A stretch of 47,637 nt of DNA from positions 1 through 47,637 of the IMG/VR virus record IMGVR_UViG_3300009168_000020. The stretch is one strand, 5' to 3'. Positions 39,926 through 47,496 of the stretch are shown here, piece after piece. The notes beneath the pieces are model-generated. The model saw only the letters and a list, made by a program, of their open reading frames with translations, had not been told where the DNA came from and made no database searches. The stretch comes from a virus. The translations under genes and the position numbers were made by a program. Within the stretch, counting starts at the first letter, position 1. Every line of letters starts with the position of its first letter.

Positions 39926-40362
39926 AGTGCCTGATCGTCGCGCATCCCGATGATGAGATCCTCTGGTTCAATCCGGAAGAATACGATCAGATCATAATCG
40001 TATTTTTAGGGCGAAAGGATAAGCCAGAGCAGGAGGCCGCCAGGTTGCAGGCGATAAAAGAGCATCCCTTGGCTGATCGAATAACCTGCCTTGGACTTAC
40101 CGAATCGAATTTCTGGAGGGACAAAAGCCAGACCGATCACCACAATCGCAATTATCGCGATCTGTGCAAATATCTTCAGGATATAAAAGCAGAGTCCGTC
40201 ACGACGCACAATGCGGCGGGCGAGTATGAACATGCCGATCATATTCTGGTTCACAACGCCTGCATGGCTACGCTGAATTGCCCGGTCAACGGGAAGAACC
40301 CAGATATCTACCGCAAGGCTAAGGCCGTCTATGAACGGAATGGTTGCTGGACATGGTATTGA
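39922..40362 (+). CDS. PIG-L/LmbE-type deacetylase, GTG start
   Basis: GTG 39922 overlaps the methyltransferase stop. The 146-residue protein has the zinc motif AHPDDE (His8, Asp11) and the second zinc ligand region GEYEHADH (His107). These enzymes remove acetyl groups from N-acetylglucosamine-type substrates. The length is short for the family (usually about 220 or more) because helices at the C-terminus are missing. Confidence 0.8.
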   Translation: MKCLIVAHPDDEILWFNPEEYDQIIIVFLGRKDKPEQEAARLQAIKEHPLADRITCLGLTESNFWRDKSQTDHHNRNYRDLCKYLQDIKAESVTTHNAAGEYEHADHILVHNACMATLNCPVNGKNPDIYRKAKAVYERNGCWTWY

Positions 40363-40895
40363 AAATATCAGCCGCCATCGCGACTCGGGGAGATGTGGAC
40401 TTGACCGGAATTTTGGCAGAGATAGGAAAGCATCCCGAGATCCGCGAGGTGATCGTCGAAAAGAGTCCGACGCCATATGGCTGGTTTGTGGCCGCTTCAA
40501 AAGCGGCGAATCCGGTTGTCTATTACCAGGATGACGATTGCGTGACTGATATCCGGCCGGTGATCGACGCTTATGGGCCGGGGATAATCGTTAATGCCAT
40601 GACGCGGCAACATGCGAAATTATACCCGGGCCGTCAGACGCTCCTGGGATTTGGATCGGTATTCGATAAATCTCTTTTGTCCATTCTTGAAGGCTGGGAT
40701 CGCGATGCCGTATTTATGCGGGAATCGGCGCGGGTATTCGCAACGCTGATTCCACATAAGACCGTGTTTCCTGTGATCGACATTCTTCCGTGCGCCTATG
40801 CTGGAAATAGGCTGTATCGGAGAGTTGGGGAACATGCCGCGGCAAGAGACGAGATCAATCGCAGGATTGCTAAATATGAGTCTCGGGGCCATTGA
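40353..40895 (+). CDS. Probable glycosyltransferase-like protein
   Basis: A 180-residue protein from ATG 40353. VIVEKSPTPYGWFVAASKAA and a metal-site-like YYQDDDCVTDIRPV suggest a GT-A fold with DxD, although the domain is small and no family could be named. It overlaps the deacetylase by ten bases. Confidence 0.55.
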   Translation: MVLKISAAIATRGDVDLTGILAEIGKHPEIREVIVEKSPTPYGWFVAASKAANPVVYYQDDDCVTDIRPVIDAYGPGIIVNAMTRQHAKLYPGRQTLLGFGSVFDKSLLSILEGWDRDAVFMRESARVFATLIPHKTVFPVIDILPCAYAGNRLYRRVGEHAAARDEINRRIAKYESRGH

Positions 40896-41506
40896 TGCCA
40901 TACCAAGTTGTCAGAAGTTTTGAAAGGGCGATTGCGGAATACGCTGGATCGAAACACGCCGTTGCGGTCGAAAGCTGTTCGGCGGCGATCTTCCTATCAT
41001 GCCTATGGGTTGGCGTCAAAGGCAAGACCGTGATAATACCCGCGCGCACGTATCCGAGCGTGCCCGCGGGAATCATCCATGCCGGCGGGCGTGTGGAGTT
41101 TCATGATCGGCCATGGGAAGGCATCTATAAGCTGGAGCCATGTAACATCTGGGACGGCGCTCTTCGGTTCCGGCGCGGCATGTATCAAGGCGGACTGCAC
41201 TGCCTGTCATTCCACGCCAAAAAGCTGATCCCCGTTGGTAGGGGCGGGATGATCCTAACAGATGACGCCAATGCCGCAGCGTGGCTTCGTTTGGCGCGCT
41301 TCGATGGCCGGGAGGCCGTGGATATTTCCAGACAGAAGGAATTCACAATTCTTGGCTGGAATATGTACATGCAGCCCGAGCAGGCGGCCCGCGGTCTCCT
41401 GTTGTTTGAGTCGCTACAGCATAAGGAGCTAGCTGATCTAAATGTTCAGGAGCAGGGCTATCCAGACCTATCTCGGTCTCAGATTTACCGGGAAGCACAA
41501 GCATGA
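40895..41506 (+). CDS. DegT/DnrJ-type aminotransferase, shortened
   Basis: A 203-residue PLP-dependent sugar aminotransferase-like protein. FERAIAEYAGSKHAVAVESC and the later LSFHAKKLIPVGRGGMI (with the Lys that binds PLP) match the DegT/DnrJ/EryC1 family. It is about half the usual 370-400 residues and ends shortly after a helix, so the C-terminal domain is missing. It may be a degraded or partner-dependent enzyme. Its role would be making an amino sugar. Confidence 0.75.
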   Translation: MPYQVVRSFERAIAEYAGSKHAVAVESCSAAIFLSCLWVGVKGKTVIIPARTYPSVPAGIIHAGGRVEFHDRPWEGIYKLEPCNIWDGALRFRRGMYQGGLHCLSFHAKKLIPVGRGGMILTDDANAAAWLRLARFDGREAVDISRQKEFTILGWNMYMQPEQAARGLLLFESLQHKELADLNVQEQGYPDLSRSQIYREAQA

Positions 41507-42192
41507 AGCGCGTAGCGGTCCTGCAATCCAATTACATCCCATGGAAGGGATACTTTGATCTGATGAGCCGCGTGGATGAATTCATCGTTTACGACAATGT
41601 CCAAATGACAAACAACGATTGGCGCAACCGGAATGTGATAAAGACAGCCGATGGCCTGAAGTGGATCACGATTCCATTCCGGCACCGATTCGGACAGCGG
41701 ATCGACGAGACGGAAGTTGCGACAAGTTCCTGGGCGCGTCGGCACTGGCTGACGCTGGAGCAGAATTATCGGAGCGCGTCCTGGTTTGCCGAGTACGCCC
41801 CGGCGCTCAAGCAACTCTATGATGAGATGGTAGACGAGCGATTGCTCTCGCGCATAAATTGCCGTTTCCTTGTTTGGATATGTTCCGTGCTCGGCATTCG
41901 CACAAGGTTGACACGGTCCAGTGAATACAAGATCGAGGGCGATAGGCTCGAGCGGCTAGTGAACCTCTGCGTCCAGGCGGGTGCCACCGAATACCTGTCT
42001 GGACCGGCGGCAAAGGATTACCTCGATGAGAAGAGGTTCGCCGAAGCAGGCATCGCGGTCAGATATATGGATTATTCGGGCTATCCAGAATATCCACAAT
42101 TGCATGGGGCATTTGATCACCGCGTCAGCATTTTGGATCTCATCCTCAACGCTGGGCCGGATGCGTTCAGATATATGCGGGCGGCGGCATGA
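41503..42192 (+). CDS. WbqC-like family protein
   Basis: A 229-residue protein with the family landmarks: VAVLQSNYIPWKGYFDLMSRVDEFIVYDN, NNDWRNRN, and LKWITIPF near the N-terminus, and ATEYLSGPAAKDYLDEK and GYPEYPQLHG in the second half. WbqC proteins are found in O-antigen and other surface-sugar clusters; their reaction is not settled. It overlaps both neighbours by four bases. Confidence 0.85.
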   Translation: MKRVAVLQSNYIPWKGYFDLMSRVDEFIVYDNVQMTNNDWRNRNVIKTADGLKWITIPFRHRFGQRIDETEVATSSWARRHWLTLEQNYRSASWFAEYAPALKQLYDEMVDERLLSRINCRFLVWICSVLGIRTRLTRSSEYKIEGDRLERLVNLCVQAGATEYLSGPAAKDYLDEKRFAEAGIAVRYMDYSGYPEYPQLHGAFDHRVSILDLILNAGPDAFRYMRAAA

Positions 42193-43049
42193 TCGTAATA
42201 ACCGGGGCGGGCGGATTTCTGGGTCACTATGTGGCGCGGGAGTTGGCGGGCGAAAAACCACTCGCGCTTACCCGGAGCCAGTTGGACGTAAGCCGGCCTG
42301 AATCCTTCGACGCTATACCAGATGAACCGATCGAGGCGTTCATTCACCTGGCCGCGGTCATCCCGGCTAAGGCGGCGGATCTAAAGAGCGATATCTTTCT
42401 GCGGGTCAATGCGCTTGGAACTTTCTATGCGCTGGAGTTCTGCCGGCGCCGCGGCGTGCCGAAATTCATTCTAGCCACGACTATGTGGGAGGCGACTGGG
42501 CACAGTTGGTTGCCGATTACCGAGACCATGGGGCGCCGTTATGCCATGGCAGGGGATCACACGTCTTATGTCATCAGCAAAATAGCGGCCGCTGAGTACG
42601 TGGAGCATTACAGGCGGGAATATGGCATCCAAGGGATCACGCTGCGCATGGTCGGACTGCTTGGCTACGGACGCCAGCCGGGAGCCTTCGAGGTGTTCTA
42701 TGAGCAGGCCAAGAGAAAACAAGCCCTGGAGGTCTGGGGGGAGCATTCGGCCAAGCGCGATTCGCTATATGTGAAGGATGCCGCCAGGGCCGTTGCTGCC
42801 GCGCTGCGCAGTCCGGATGCCCATGGTTTATACAACATTTCTTCTGGTATAGGCAGGACGGTTCAGGAGGAGGTTAAGGTCTTTGCTGATATTTTTGATG
42901 CGCCAGTAGTTTACCGTCCGGAGATTCCAGACAAAAAGCATTCCTACTGGTTCGACAACGGCAAGGCAGCGCGGGAGCTCGGCTGGGTCCCACAATACAA
43001 CTACCACGACATCGTACTTGATTACGACAAGGAAGCAACGTGCCACTGA
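42189..43049 (+). CDS. NAD-dependent nucleotide-sugar epimerase/dehydratase
   Basis: A 286-residue extended SDR enzyme. GAGGFLG (residues 6-12) is the NAD-binding motif and YVISK (Tyr127, Lys131) is the catalytic pair, preceded by TT at 97-98. The C-terminal substrate domain is present (RDSLYVKDAARAV, WFDNGKAARELGW). It remodels a nucleotide sugar for the glycosyltransferases around it. Confidence 0.9.
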   Translation: MIVITGAGGFLGHYVARELAGEKPLALTRSQLDVSRPESFDAIPDEPIEAFIHLAAVIPAKAADLKSDIFLRVNALGTFYALEFCRRRGVPKFILATTMWEATGHSWLPITETMGRRYAMAGDHTSYVISKIAAAEYVEHYRREYGIQGITLRMVGLLGYGRQPGAFEVFYEQAKRKQALEVWGEHSAKRDSLYVKDAARAVAAALRSPDAHGLYNISSGIGRTVQEEVKVFADIFDAPVVYRPEIPDKKHSYWFDNGKAARELGWVPQYNYHDIVLDYDKEATCH

Positions 43050-43726
43050 CCAAGCTTTTGATGCGGATCTGGCTCGGCCCGCTGCCTCTGTGGATTGACA
43101 AGTGGTGGGCAAATGTAGAGACCCTGAAGCCTTACGGATTTCATTTTCTCCTATTGACCGATTATGAGGATATCAGACAGCGCTGCCACGACGTTCTCGG
43201 TATCCAAATTCGCCCATATCAGGAGATTGCAGGCACCAGAATAAGCGCGGCTTCCGGGCCGGCTTACGGAGAATTGTTTGCCGACAAATGCAAAGGATAC
43301 GATTTCTGGGGTCACTGTGATCAGGACACGGTCTTTGGCAGGCTGGACAGATTCGTCTCGGATGAATATCTCGGCGACTGCGATATTTTCGGCAATGATC
43401 CGGATGCGATATGCGGACCGTTTTCACTCTATCGAAATTGCGAGAAGGTAAATGCCCTATATCGCAAGGTGCCCAATTGGCAGCAGGCCCTCAGCGGCCA
43501 TGAGTTCGTATCGTTTGAGGAAGGCCTTTTCGTGCGTACAGTGAGGAAAGCTGCCGCGGCGGGTGAAATCTATTTTAAGTCGGCATTTTGGCAGGTTGAT
43601 TATAAAAAACATGAGCCAGTTGCGCATCTAAAAATCCTTACGGATGGTTCACTGATCGACTTGGTAGCCGGCAAAGAAACCATGATGTTTCATTTTAATC
43701 ACATAAAACATTGGCCTTTCGAATGA
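43040..43726 (+). CDS. DUF6625-like putative glycosyltransferase, GTG start
   Basis: Starts at GTG 43040 with AAGGAAG upstream. The 228-residue protein has a D-x-D-like core KGYDFWGHCDQDTVFGRLDRF, and later GHEFVSFEEGLFVRTVRKA, a pattern seen in a family that resembles glycosyltransferases near polysaccharide genes. It overlaps its neighbours by ten and four bases. The DUF number is from memory of the motif and not certain. Confidence 0.65.
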   Translation: MPLTKLLMRIWLGPLPLWIDKWWANVETLKPYGFHFLLLTDYEDIRQRCHDVLGIQIRPYQEIAGTRISAASGPAYGELFADKCKGYDFWGHCDQDTVFGRLDRFVSDEYLGDCDIFGNDPDAICGPFSLYRNCEKVNALYRKVPNWQQALSGHEFVSFEEGLFVRTVRKAAAAGEIYFKSAFWQVDYKKHEPVAHLKILTDGSLIDLVAGKETMMFHFNHIKHWPFE

Positions 43727-44403
43727 TCGACATTATCTATCTGGCCTTCAACCGCTTGGAATTCACAAAGGCATCCATGGCGGCCATGCTTGCCAATACG
43801 GAATGGGCGAAAGTGCGGAAACTCATTGTGTATGACGATGGTTCAACCGATGGCACGCGCGAATATCTCAAGTCCGTGGATTACCCGGTGCAGGTTGAAT
43901 TTGTGTTTGAGTCTCTGGGCGGGCCGGTCGCAATCACGAATCATTACCTGAGCCATTCCCCGAGCGATGTATTTGCCAAAATTGATAATGACACGATGCT
44001 GCCTCCGCATTGGCTGGGCGAGTGCATGAAGGTCATGGAGTCGCACAAGGAGCTGGATCTGCTCGGCATTGAATCATTCAATCCAGTCAAACCGGGAGAG
44101 GTCCCAAGGAACTACGGAAAGGCGAGGCATATAGGCGGTATTGGTCTGATGCGCAGCGGGTGCTTCAAGACGTTTCCGCGCGCAAATGGGAGGTTCGGCT
44201 TTACTCAATGGCAGCGGGAATCTTCTGCAATAAAGGGCTGGATCAATCCGTCTCTGCCGGTATTTTTGCTGGACAAGATAGCCTTTGATCCGTGGGCGAG
44301 CCTGTCCCGCGTCTATATTTCAAAGGGATGGCAGAGGCCCTGGCCTCCGTATGATGAAAATGGCAGGGCGATGTGGTCGTGGTGGACATGCAAAGAGAAA
44401 TAG
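43723..44403 (+). CDS. Family 2 glycosyltransferase
   Basis: ATG 43723 is in an ATGA overlap, giving 226 residues. MIDIIYLAFNRLEFTKASM and IVYDDGSTDGTREYL are the classic start of GT2 enzymes, and FAKIDNDTMLPPHW has the DxD site. It is one of the core glycosyltransferases of the island. Confidence 0.88.
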   Translation: MIDIIYLAFNRLEFTKASMAAMLANTEWAKVRKLIVYDDGSTDGTREYLKSVDYPVQVEFVFESLGGPVAITNHYLSHSPSDVFAKIDNDTMLPPHWLGECMKVMESHKELDLLGIESFNPVKPGEVPRNYGKARHIGGIGLMRSGCFKTFPRANGRFGFTQWQRESSAIKGWINPSLPVFLLDKIAFDPWASLSRVYISKGWQRPWPPYDENGRAMWSWWTCKEK

Positions 44404-45134
44404 TTGCCGCACTGCGCGTGAAAAATGAGGCCCGCTGGATCCGCGAGGTATTGGGATCCATAGCATGGTGCAAGGCGATCTACCTCATGGACGATCACAG
44501 CACCGATGACACGGCATCAATCGCGGCAGAGTGCGGGGCTATAGTCCTTCCGTCGCCGTTTGATGGTTACGACGAGGGGCGCGACAAGGAATGGCTCGTG
44601 ACCAAGATAGCGGCGAAGCATAAGCGGTTGACCTGGGTACTGATGATTGACGGCGATGAAGTCCTGGAACCAGGCGGGGAGAGCGGCATTCGTAAAATCA
44701 CAGACATCGGCGATGGAGTTGTGTCTTTCAGTCTCAGAATATTATACCTCTGGAACTCAAGAGATATGGTGAGGGCCGATGGGGTTTACGGAAGGTTCAG
44801 AAGGCCCTCTCTGTTTAGATTATTAGGGCAATATTCATTCAAGCGAACCGGAGTCAACGGGAACCTTCATTGCTCCTGCGTTCCGGCCGCCTGTTATGCG
44901 TTTTTCAGAACGTGCAATACAGCTCTGCTTCACCTCGGCTACATGAACAGGGAAGACCGGATTAGGAAATGGAAGCTTTATAATTCAATGGACCCGAAGA
45001 ACTTAGCCGAGGGATATGACCCATCGCATCCGGAGCGTGGATCTTATCCGCATATCGTCCAGGGGGATATTCCTCAAGTGCCGGCAGATGTCCGACTTAA
45101 GCACTCTGGCCCACTATTGCTGAGGGCAATATGA
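44388..45134 (+). CDS. Family 2 glycosyltransferase
   Basis: ATG 44388 is preceded by GGTGGA; in-frame GTG codons just upstream are possible. The 248-residue protein has VAALRVKNEARWIREVL, IYLMDDHSTDDTASI and VLMIDGDEVLEPG, the canonical GT2 signatures with a DxD (DGDE). It ends with a four-base overlap into the head-closure gene, tying the sugar island to late structural expression. Confidence 0.88.
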   Translation: MQREIVAALRVKNEARWIREVLGSIAWCKAIYLMDDHSTDDTASIAAECGAIVLPSPFDGYDEGRDKEWLVTKIAAKHKRLTWVLMIDGDEVLEPGGESGIRKITDIGDGVVSFSLRILYLWNSRDMVRADGVYGRFRRPSLFRLLGQYSFKRTGVNGNLHCSCVPAACYAFFRTCNTALLHLGYMNREDRIRKWKLYNSMDPKNLAEGYDPSHPERGSYPHIVQGDIPQVPADVRLKHSGPLLLRAI

Positions 45135-45457
45135 TCCTGCCCATTGGAAAACTTGATCGCCAAATAATTATTGAACAACTGACACAGACTCAGGGATCGG
45201 TCTATGGCGAGCCAACCGAGAGCTGGACCACGTGGCATACGTGCTGGGCGAATGTGTATTCCGGAGGCGGTCGGGAATTCGAGGCCGCGCGTCAGATATC
45301 GGCGGAGATTGACACTCAGTTCCAGATCCGGTACGTCGACGGCCTCATTTCCACTATGCGGATCAATTACGACGGTCGCTATTACGATATTCATCGCGTT
45401 CAGGAAGTGGGCCGCCGCGACCGTTGGAACATCTGGACAAAGGCGAGGCAGCAATGA
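45131..45457 (+). CDS. Head closure protein, head-tail adaptor
   Basis: A 108-residue protein of the Phage_H_T_join/SPP1 gp16-like type: GKLDRQIIIEQLTQT near the start, SWTTWHTCWANVYSGGGREFEAARQI, and RWNIWTKARQQ at the end. It closes the head beneath the connector. It follows the sugar island and continues the interrupted head-tail module. Confidence 0.88.
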   Translation: MILPIGKLDRQIIIEQLTQTQGSVYGEPTESWTTWHTCWANVYSGGGREFEAARQISAEIDTQFQIRYVDGLISTMRINYDGRYYDIHRVQEVGRRDRWNIWTKARQQ

Positions 45458-45867
45458 GCGAATCGATCAAGGCGACGATTTATCGCATCCTGAGCTCAGC
45501 CGCTATCACGCCTTATATCTACCATGGAGACCTGCCGCAGAATCCCAGCTATCCGGCGACCGTGTACGACATCATCAGCCAACCCGCTGCTGATCTTACG
45601 GAAGACGTCGGCGTGGTGGGTTTCCGAAAGGCGAGGATTCAGATTGATGTGTACGCCCAGAGCGTAGGCGCTGCCGAAGACGCTATGGAACGATATTATG
45701 AACTGCTGAAAAGTTATTCCGGATCCATCGGCGACGGAGCATCACCAGAGACGGTCATCGATTGCGACATCTGGGACGAAGGCGCGAACCCGGATATGGA
45801 CTTTGAAGACGAGCCGACGCTGCGCCAGATCGAAGGCCGATCGCGCGACTTCATGATTCATTGGTAG
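45454..45867 (+). CDS. Tail completion protein, DUF3168-like
   Basis: ATG 45454 lies in an ATGA overlap, giving 137 residues. The sequence fits the DUF3168 neck/tail-completion family: SIKATIYRILSSAAITPYIYHGDLPQ, YPATVYDIIS, KARIQIDVYAQS and a C-terminal RSRDFMIHW. It joins the tail tube to the head. A pair of terminators follows. Confidence 0.85.
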   Translation: MSESIKATIYRILSSAAITPYIYHGDLPQNPSYPATVYDIISQPAADLTEDVGVVGFRKARIQIDVYAQSVGAAEDAMERYYELLKSYSGSIGDGASPETVIDCDIWDEGANPDMDFEDEPTLRQIEGRSRDFMIHW

Positions 45868-45903
45868 AGACGGCGAAGTAACGGATTTAGGAATTCAACC
45901 GAA

Positions 45904-45928
45904 AGCCTCGGAGAAATCTGGGGCTTTT
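45904..45928 (+). terminator. First of two tandem terminators
   Basis: AGCCTC pairs with GGGGCT (one wobble), followed by TTTT. It lies directly after the tail completion gene. Confidence 0.6.
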
Positions 45929-45936
45929 CCATTTCA

Positions 45937-45960
45937 GGGCTCGGGCAACCGGGCCCTTTT
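45937..45960 (+). terminator. Second tandem terminator
   Basis: GGGCTCGG pairs with CCGGGCCC over a GCAA tetraloop, followed by TTTT. The pair insulates the major tail protein gene. Confidence 0.85.
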
Positions 45961-45977
45961 CATTTGGGGGTAACACC

Positions 45978-46409
45978 ATGACAGCAGGACGCAAGGCTTT
46001 CAAGACCAAGCTATATATCGGCGACCAGAACTCTCCGGAAAGTTTTTTCGCTCTCCCGGAACTCTTCTCGATCGGCGCCGTCGGCGGGAGCAAAGAACTC
46101 GTCGATATGACCAATCACGACACTCTGGGTCAGTATGACTACCTCGTGTTCGATCTCGAAGACGGCAATGAGATCCAGTTCGAGGCCAACGACATCCACG
46201 GCGACGCGCAGCAAGGCCGGTTCCGGACCGCGTATGCCAATGCAGAAAAGCATTATTTCCAAATCCTCGACCGCAACCTGGACGGCTACCAGTTCCCGGG
46301 CGTGATCACCAAGCTCGAAACGGATTTCAGTGAGCTCAAGGGCAAGGTGGTGATTCGCGGCACGCTCAAGATCGCGGGAACGGTCACCACAGTCACAGCC
46401 ACACCTTAG
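45978..46409 (+). CDS. Major tail tube protein
   Basis: A 143-residue beta-rich protein with the family layout of siphovirus tube proteins (MTAGRKAFKTKLYIGD, SIGAVGGSKELVDMTNHDTLGQYDYL, EIQFEANDI, ENDING in KVVIRGTLKIAGTVTT). It polymerises into the tail tube. A GGGGG-rich ribosome binding site and tandem terminators upstream suggest very high expression from its own promoter. Confidence 0.9.
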   Translation: MTAGRKAFKTKLYIGDQNSPESFFALPELFSIGAVGGSKELVDMTNHDTLGQYDYLVFDLEDGNEIQFEANDIHGDAQQGRFRTAYANAEKHYFQILDRNLDGYQFPGVITKLETDFSELKGKVVIRGTLKIAGTVTTVTATP

Positions 46410-46418
46410 GAGGAGGAT

Positions 46419-46763
46419 ATGGGTAAGAACACATTCAAAACTCCTCCGCCGATAAAGAGCATCAAGGTCAAGGTGGAGGAGTGGGATTCGGAAGAGGATT
46501 TCAATATCTCGGAGCTGAGCGGTCTGGAATGCCAGGAAGTCATCACTGCAGCCAATAAGGTGACCGGAGGCCAGGATCGAGATCACGGTGTCGAGTTGTA
46601 CGCCGAGCTGCTCTCGCGCTGCCTGAGTTCCGCTGATGGCGACAAGCCGTCGAAAGAGTGGCTTATGTCGGTTCCGTTCAACACGCTCAAGCGCCTTGGC
46701 GACCAGGCCATGAAGTTCAACAACATGGGACCCGAAGCTGAGGCGGGTGCTGAAAAAAACTAA
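46419..46763 (+). CDS. Tail assembly chaperone, short form (G)
   Basis: A 114-residue chaperone; AGGAGGA precedes the ATG. It holds the tape measure ready for tube assembly. Its last codons are GAA AAA AAC before TAA, which form the canonical slippery heptamer A-AAA-AAC (46754-46760). Confidence 0.88.
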   Translation: MGKNTFKTPPPIKSIKVKVEEWDSEEDFNISELSGLECQEVITAANKVTGGQDRDHGVELYAELLSRCLSSADGDKPSKEWLMSVPFNTLKRLGDQAMKFNNMGPEAEAGAEKN

Positions 46764-46990
46764 CGCCAGGGAAGCGTGCGCTGATGAAGTTCGCGCATTC
46801 CCTGGGGTATCCGCACTCGGACATGATGTTATCGGACATGACGGCATCGCAATATCACGAACTCATGGTGTTTTTTCAGGTAGAGGAAGACGAAAGAGAA
46901 GAACTGAAATCCGAAGCCGAACAGAGAAACCTGGCGTCATTCTTTCAACGCAAAATCGCGCAGCAGAAGAAGGAAAAGTCTAATGGCTGA
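46419..46990 (+). CDS. Tail assembly chaperone, -1 frameshift fusion (GT)
   Basis: A -1 slip at A-AAA-AAC joins the short chaperone to the -1 frame, which is open to 46990, giving about 190 residues; the fused part is 76 residues with MKFAHSLGYPHSDMML near its start. This matches the lambda G/GT scheme, where the ratio of forms sets tail assembly. A start inside the second frame at 46784 would have a poor ribosome binding site. Confidence 0.88.
46754..46760 (+). promoter_or_regulatory. Programmed -1 frameshift site A-AAA-AAC
   Basis: The heptamer is in phase with the zero frame and sits one codon before the TAA stop. It permits both tRNAs to re-pair after a one-base slip. Confidence 0.88.
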
Positions 46991-47495
46991 AGGTATCACC
47001 ATTAAAGGGTTGGATGAAATCGCGAAACGCCTGCAGGCTTTGCCTGAGAAGCTGCGTCGGAAATCCATCCGGAAAGCCCTTAACGATGGAACCGAACTTG
47101 TCAGAGCTGAAGCCGCGCGCCTTGCCCCGAGCGGAGGTACTGGCGCTGTTATGATGGCCGGCCACATCATCGGATTCGACGGCGGGCCGAAGTTGAAAGA
47201 TAACATCGTTACAAAGGTCTCCGTCGGAAACACGGAAGGCCGCGCTGGTATGAGTGACATTGATGCCTATGCCAGGGTCGGAATTGATTACAAAAAAGTA
47301 AAGCACGGTCATCTGGTTGAATTCGGCGCAAAGCCCCACAAGATCAAAATAAAGATCAATGGAAAAACAATCACCGTCCAACACCCCGGAGCTAAGAAGC
47401 AGCCATTCATGCGTCCCGCTTTTGATAATAAAGGCAGTGATGCCGTGAATACCATGACAACACAGTTGGCAAAAGCCGTTGAGGAAGAGGTCTGA
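46983..47495 (+). CDS. HK97 gp10-like tail completion protein
   Basis: A 170-residue protein of the HK97 gp10 family: ITIKGLDEIAKRLQALPEKLRRKSI, then AEAARLAPSGG, YARVGIDYKKVKHGHLVEFGAKPH and KKQPFMRPAFD. In many phages this gene precedes the major tail protein; here it lies between the assembly chaperone and the tape measure. It overlaps the chaperone frame by eight bases. Confidence 0.88.
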   Translation: MAEGITIKGLDEIAKRLQALPEKLRRKSIRKALNDGTELVRAEAARLAPSGGTGAVMMAGHIIGFDGGPKLKDNIVTKVSVGNTEGRAGMSDIDAYARVGIDYKKVKHGHLVEFGAKPHKIKIKINGKTITVQHPGAKKQPFMRPAFDNKGSDAVNTMTTQLAKAVEEEV

Positions 47496-47496
47496 T

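Noticed and set aside
46011-46847. 278-residue open frame on the - strand over the tail tube and chaperone genes
   Set aside because: It is the mirror of well-identified tail genes and has no recognisable domain.
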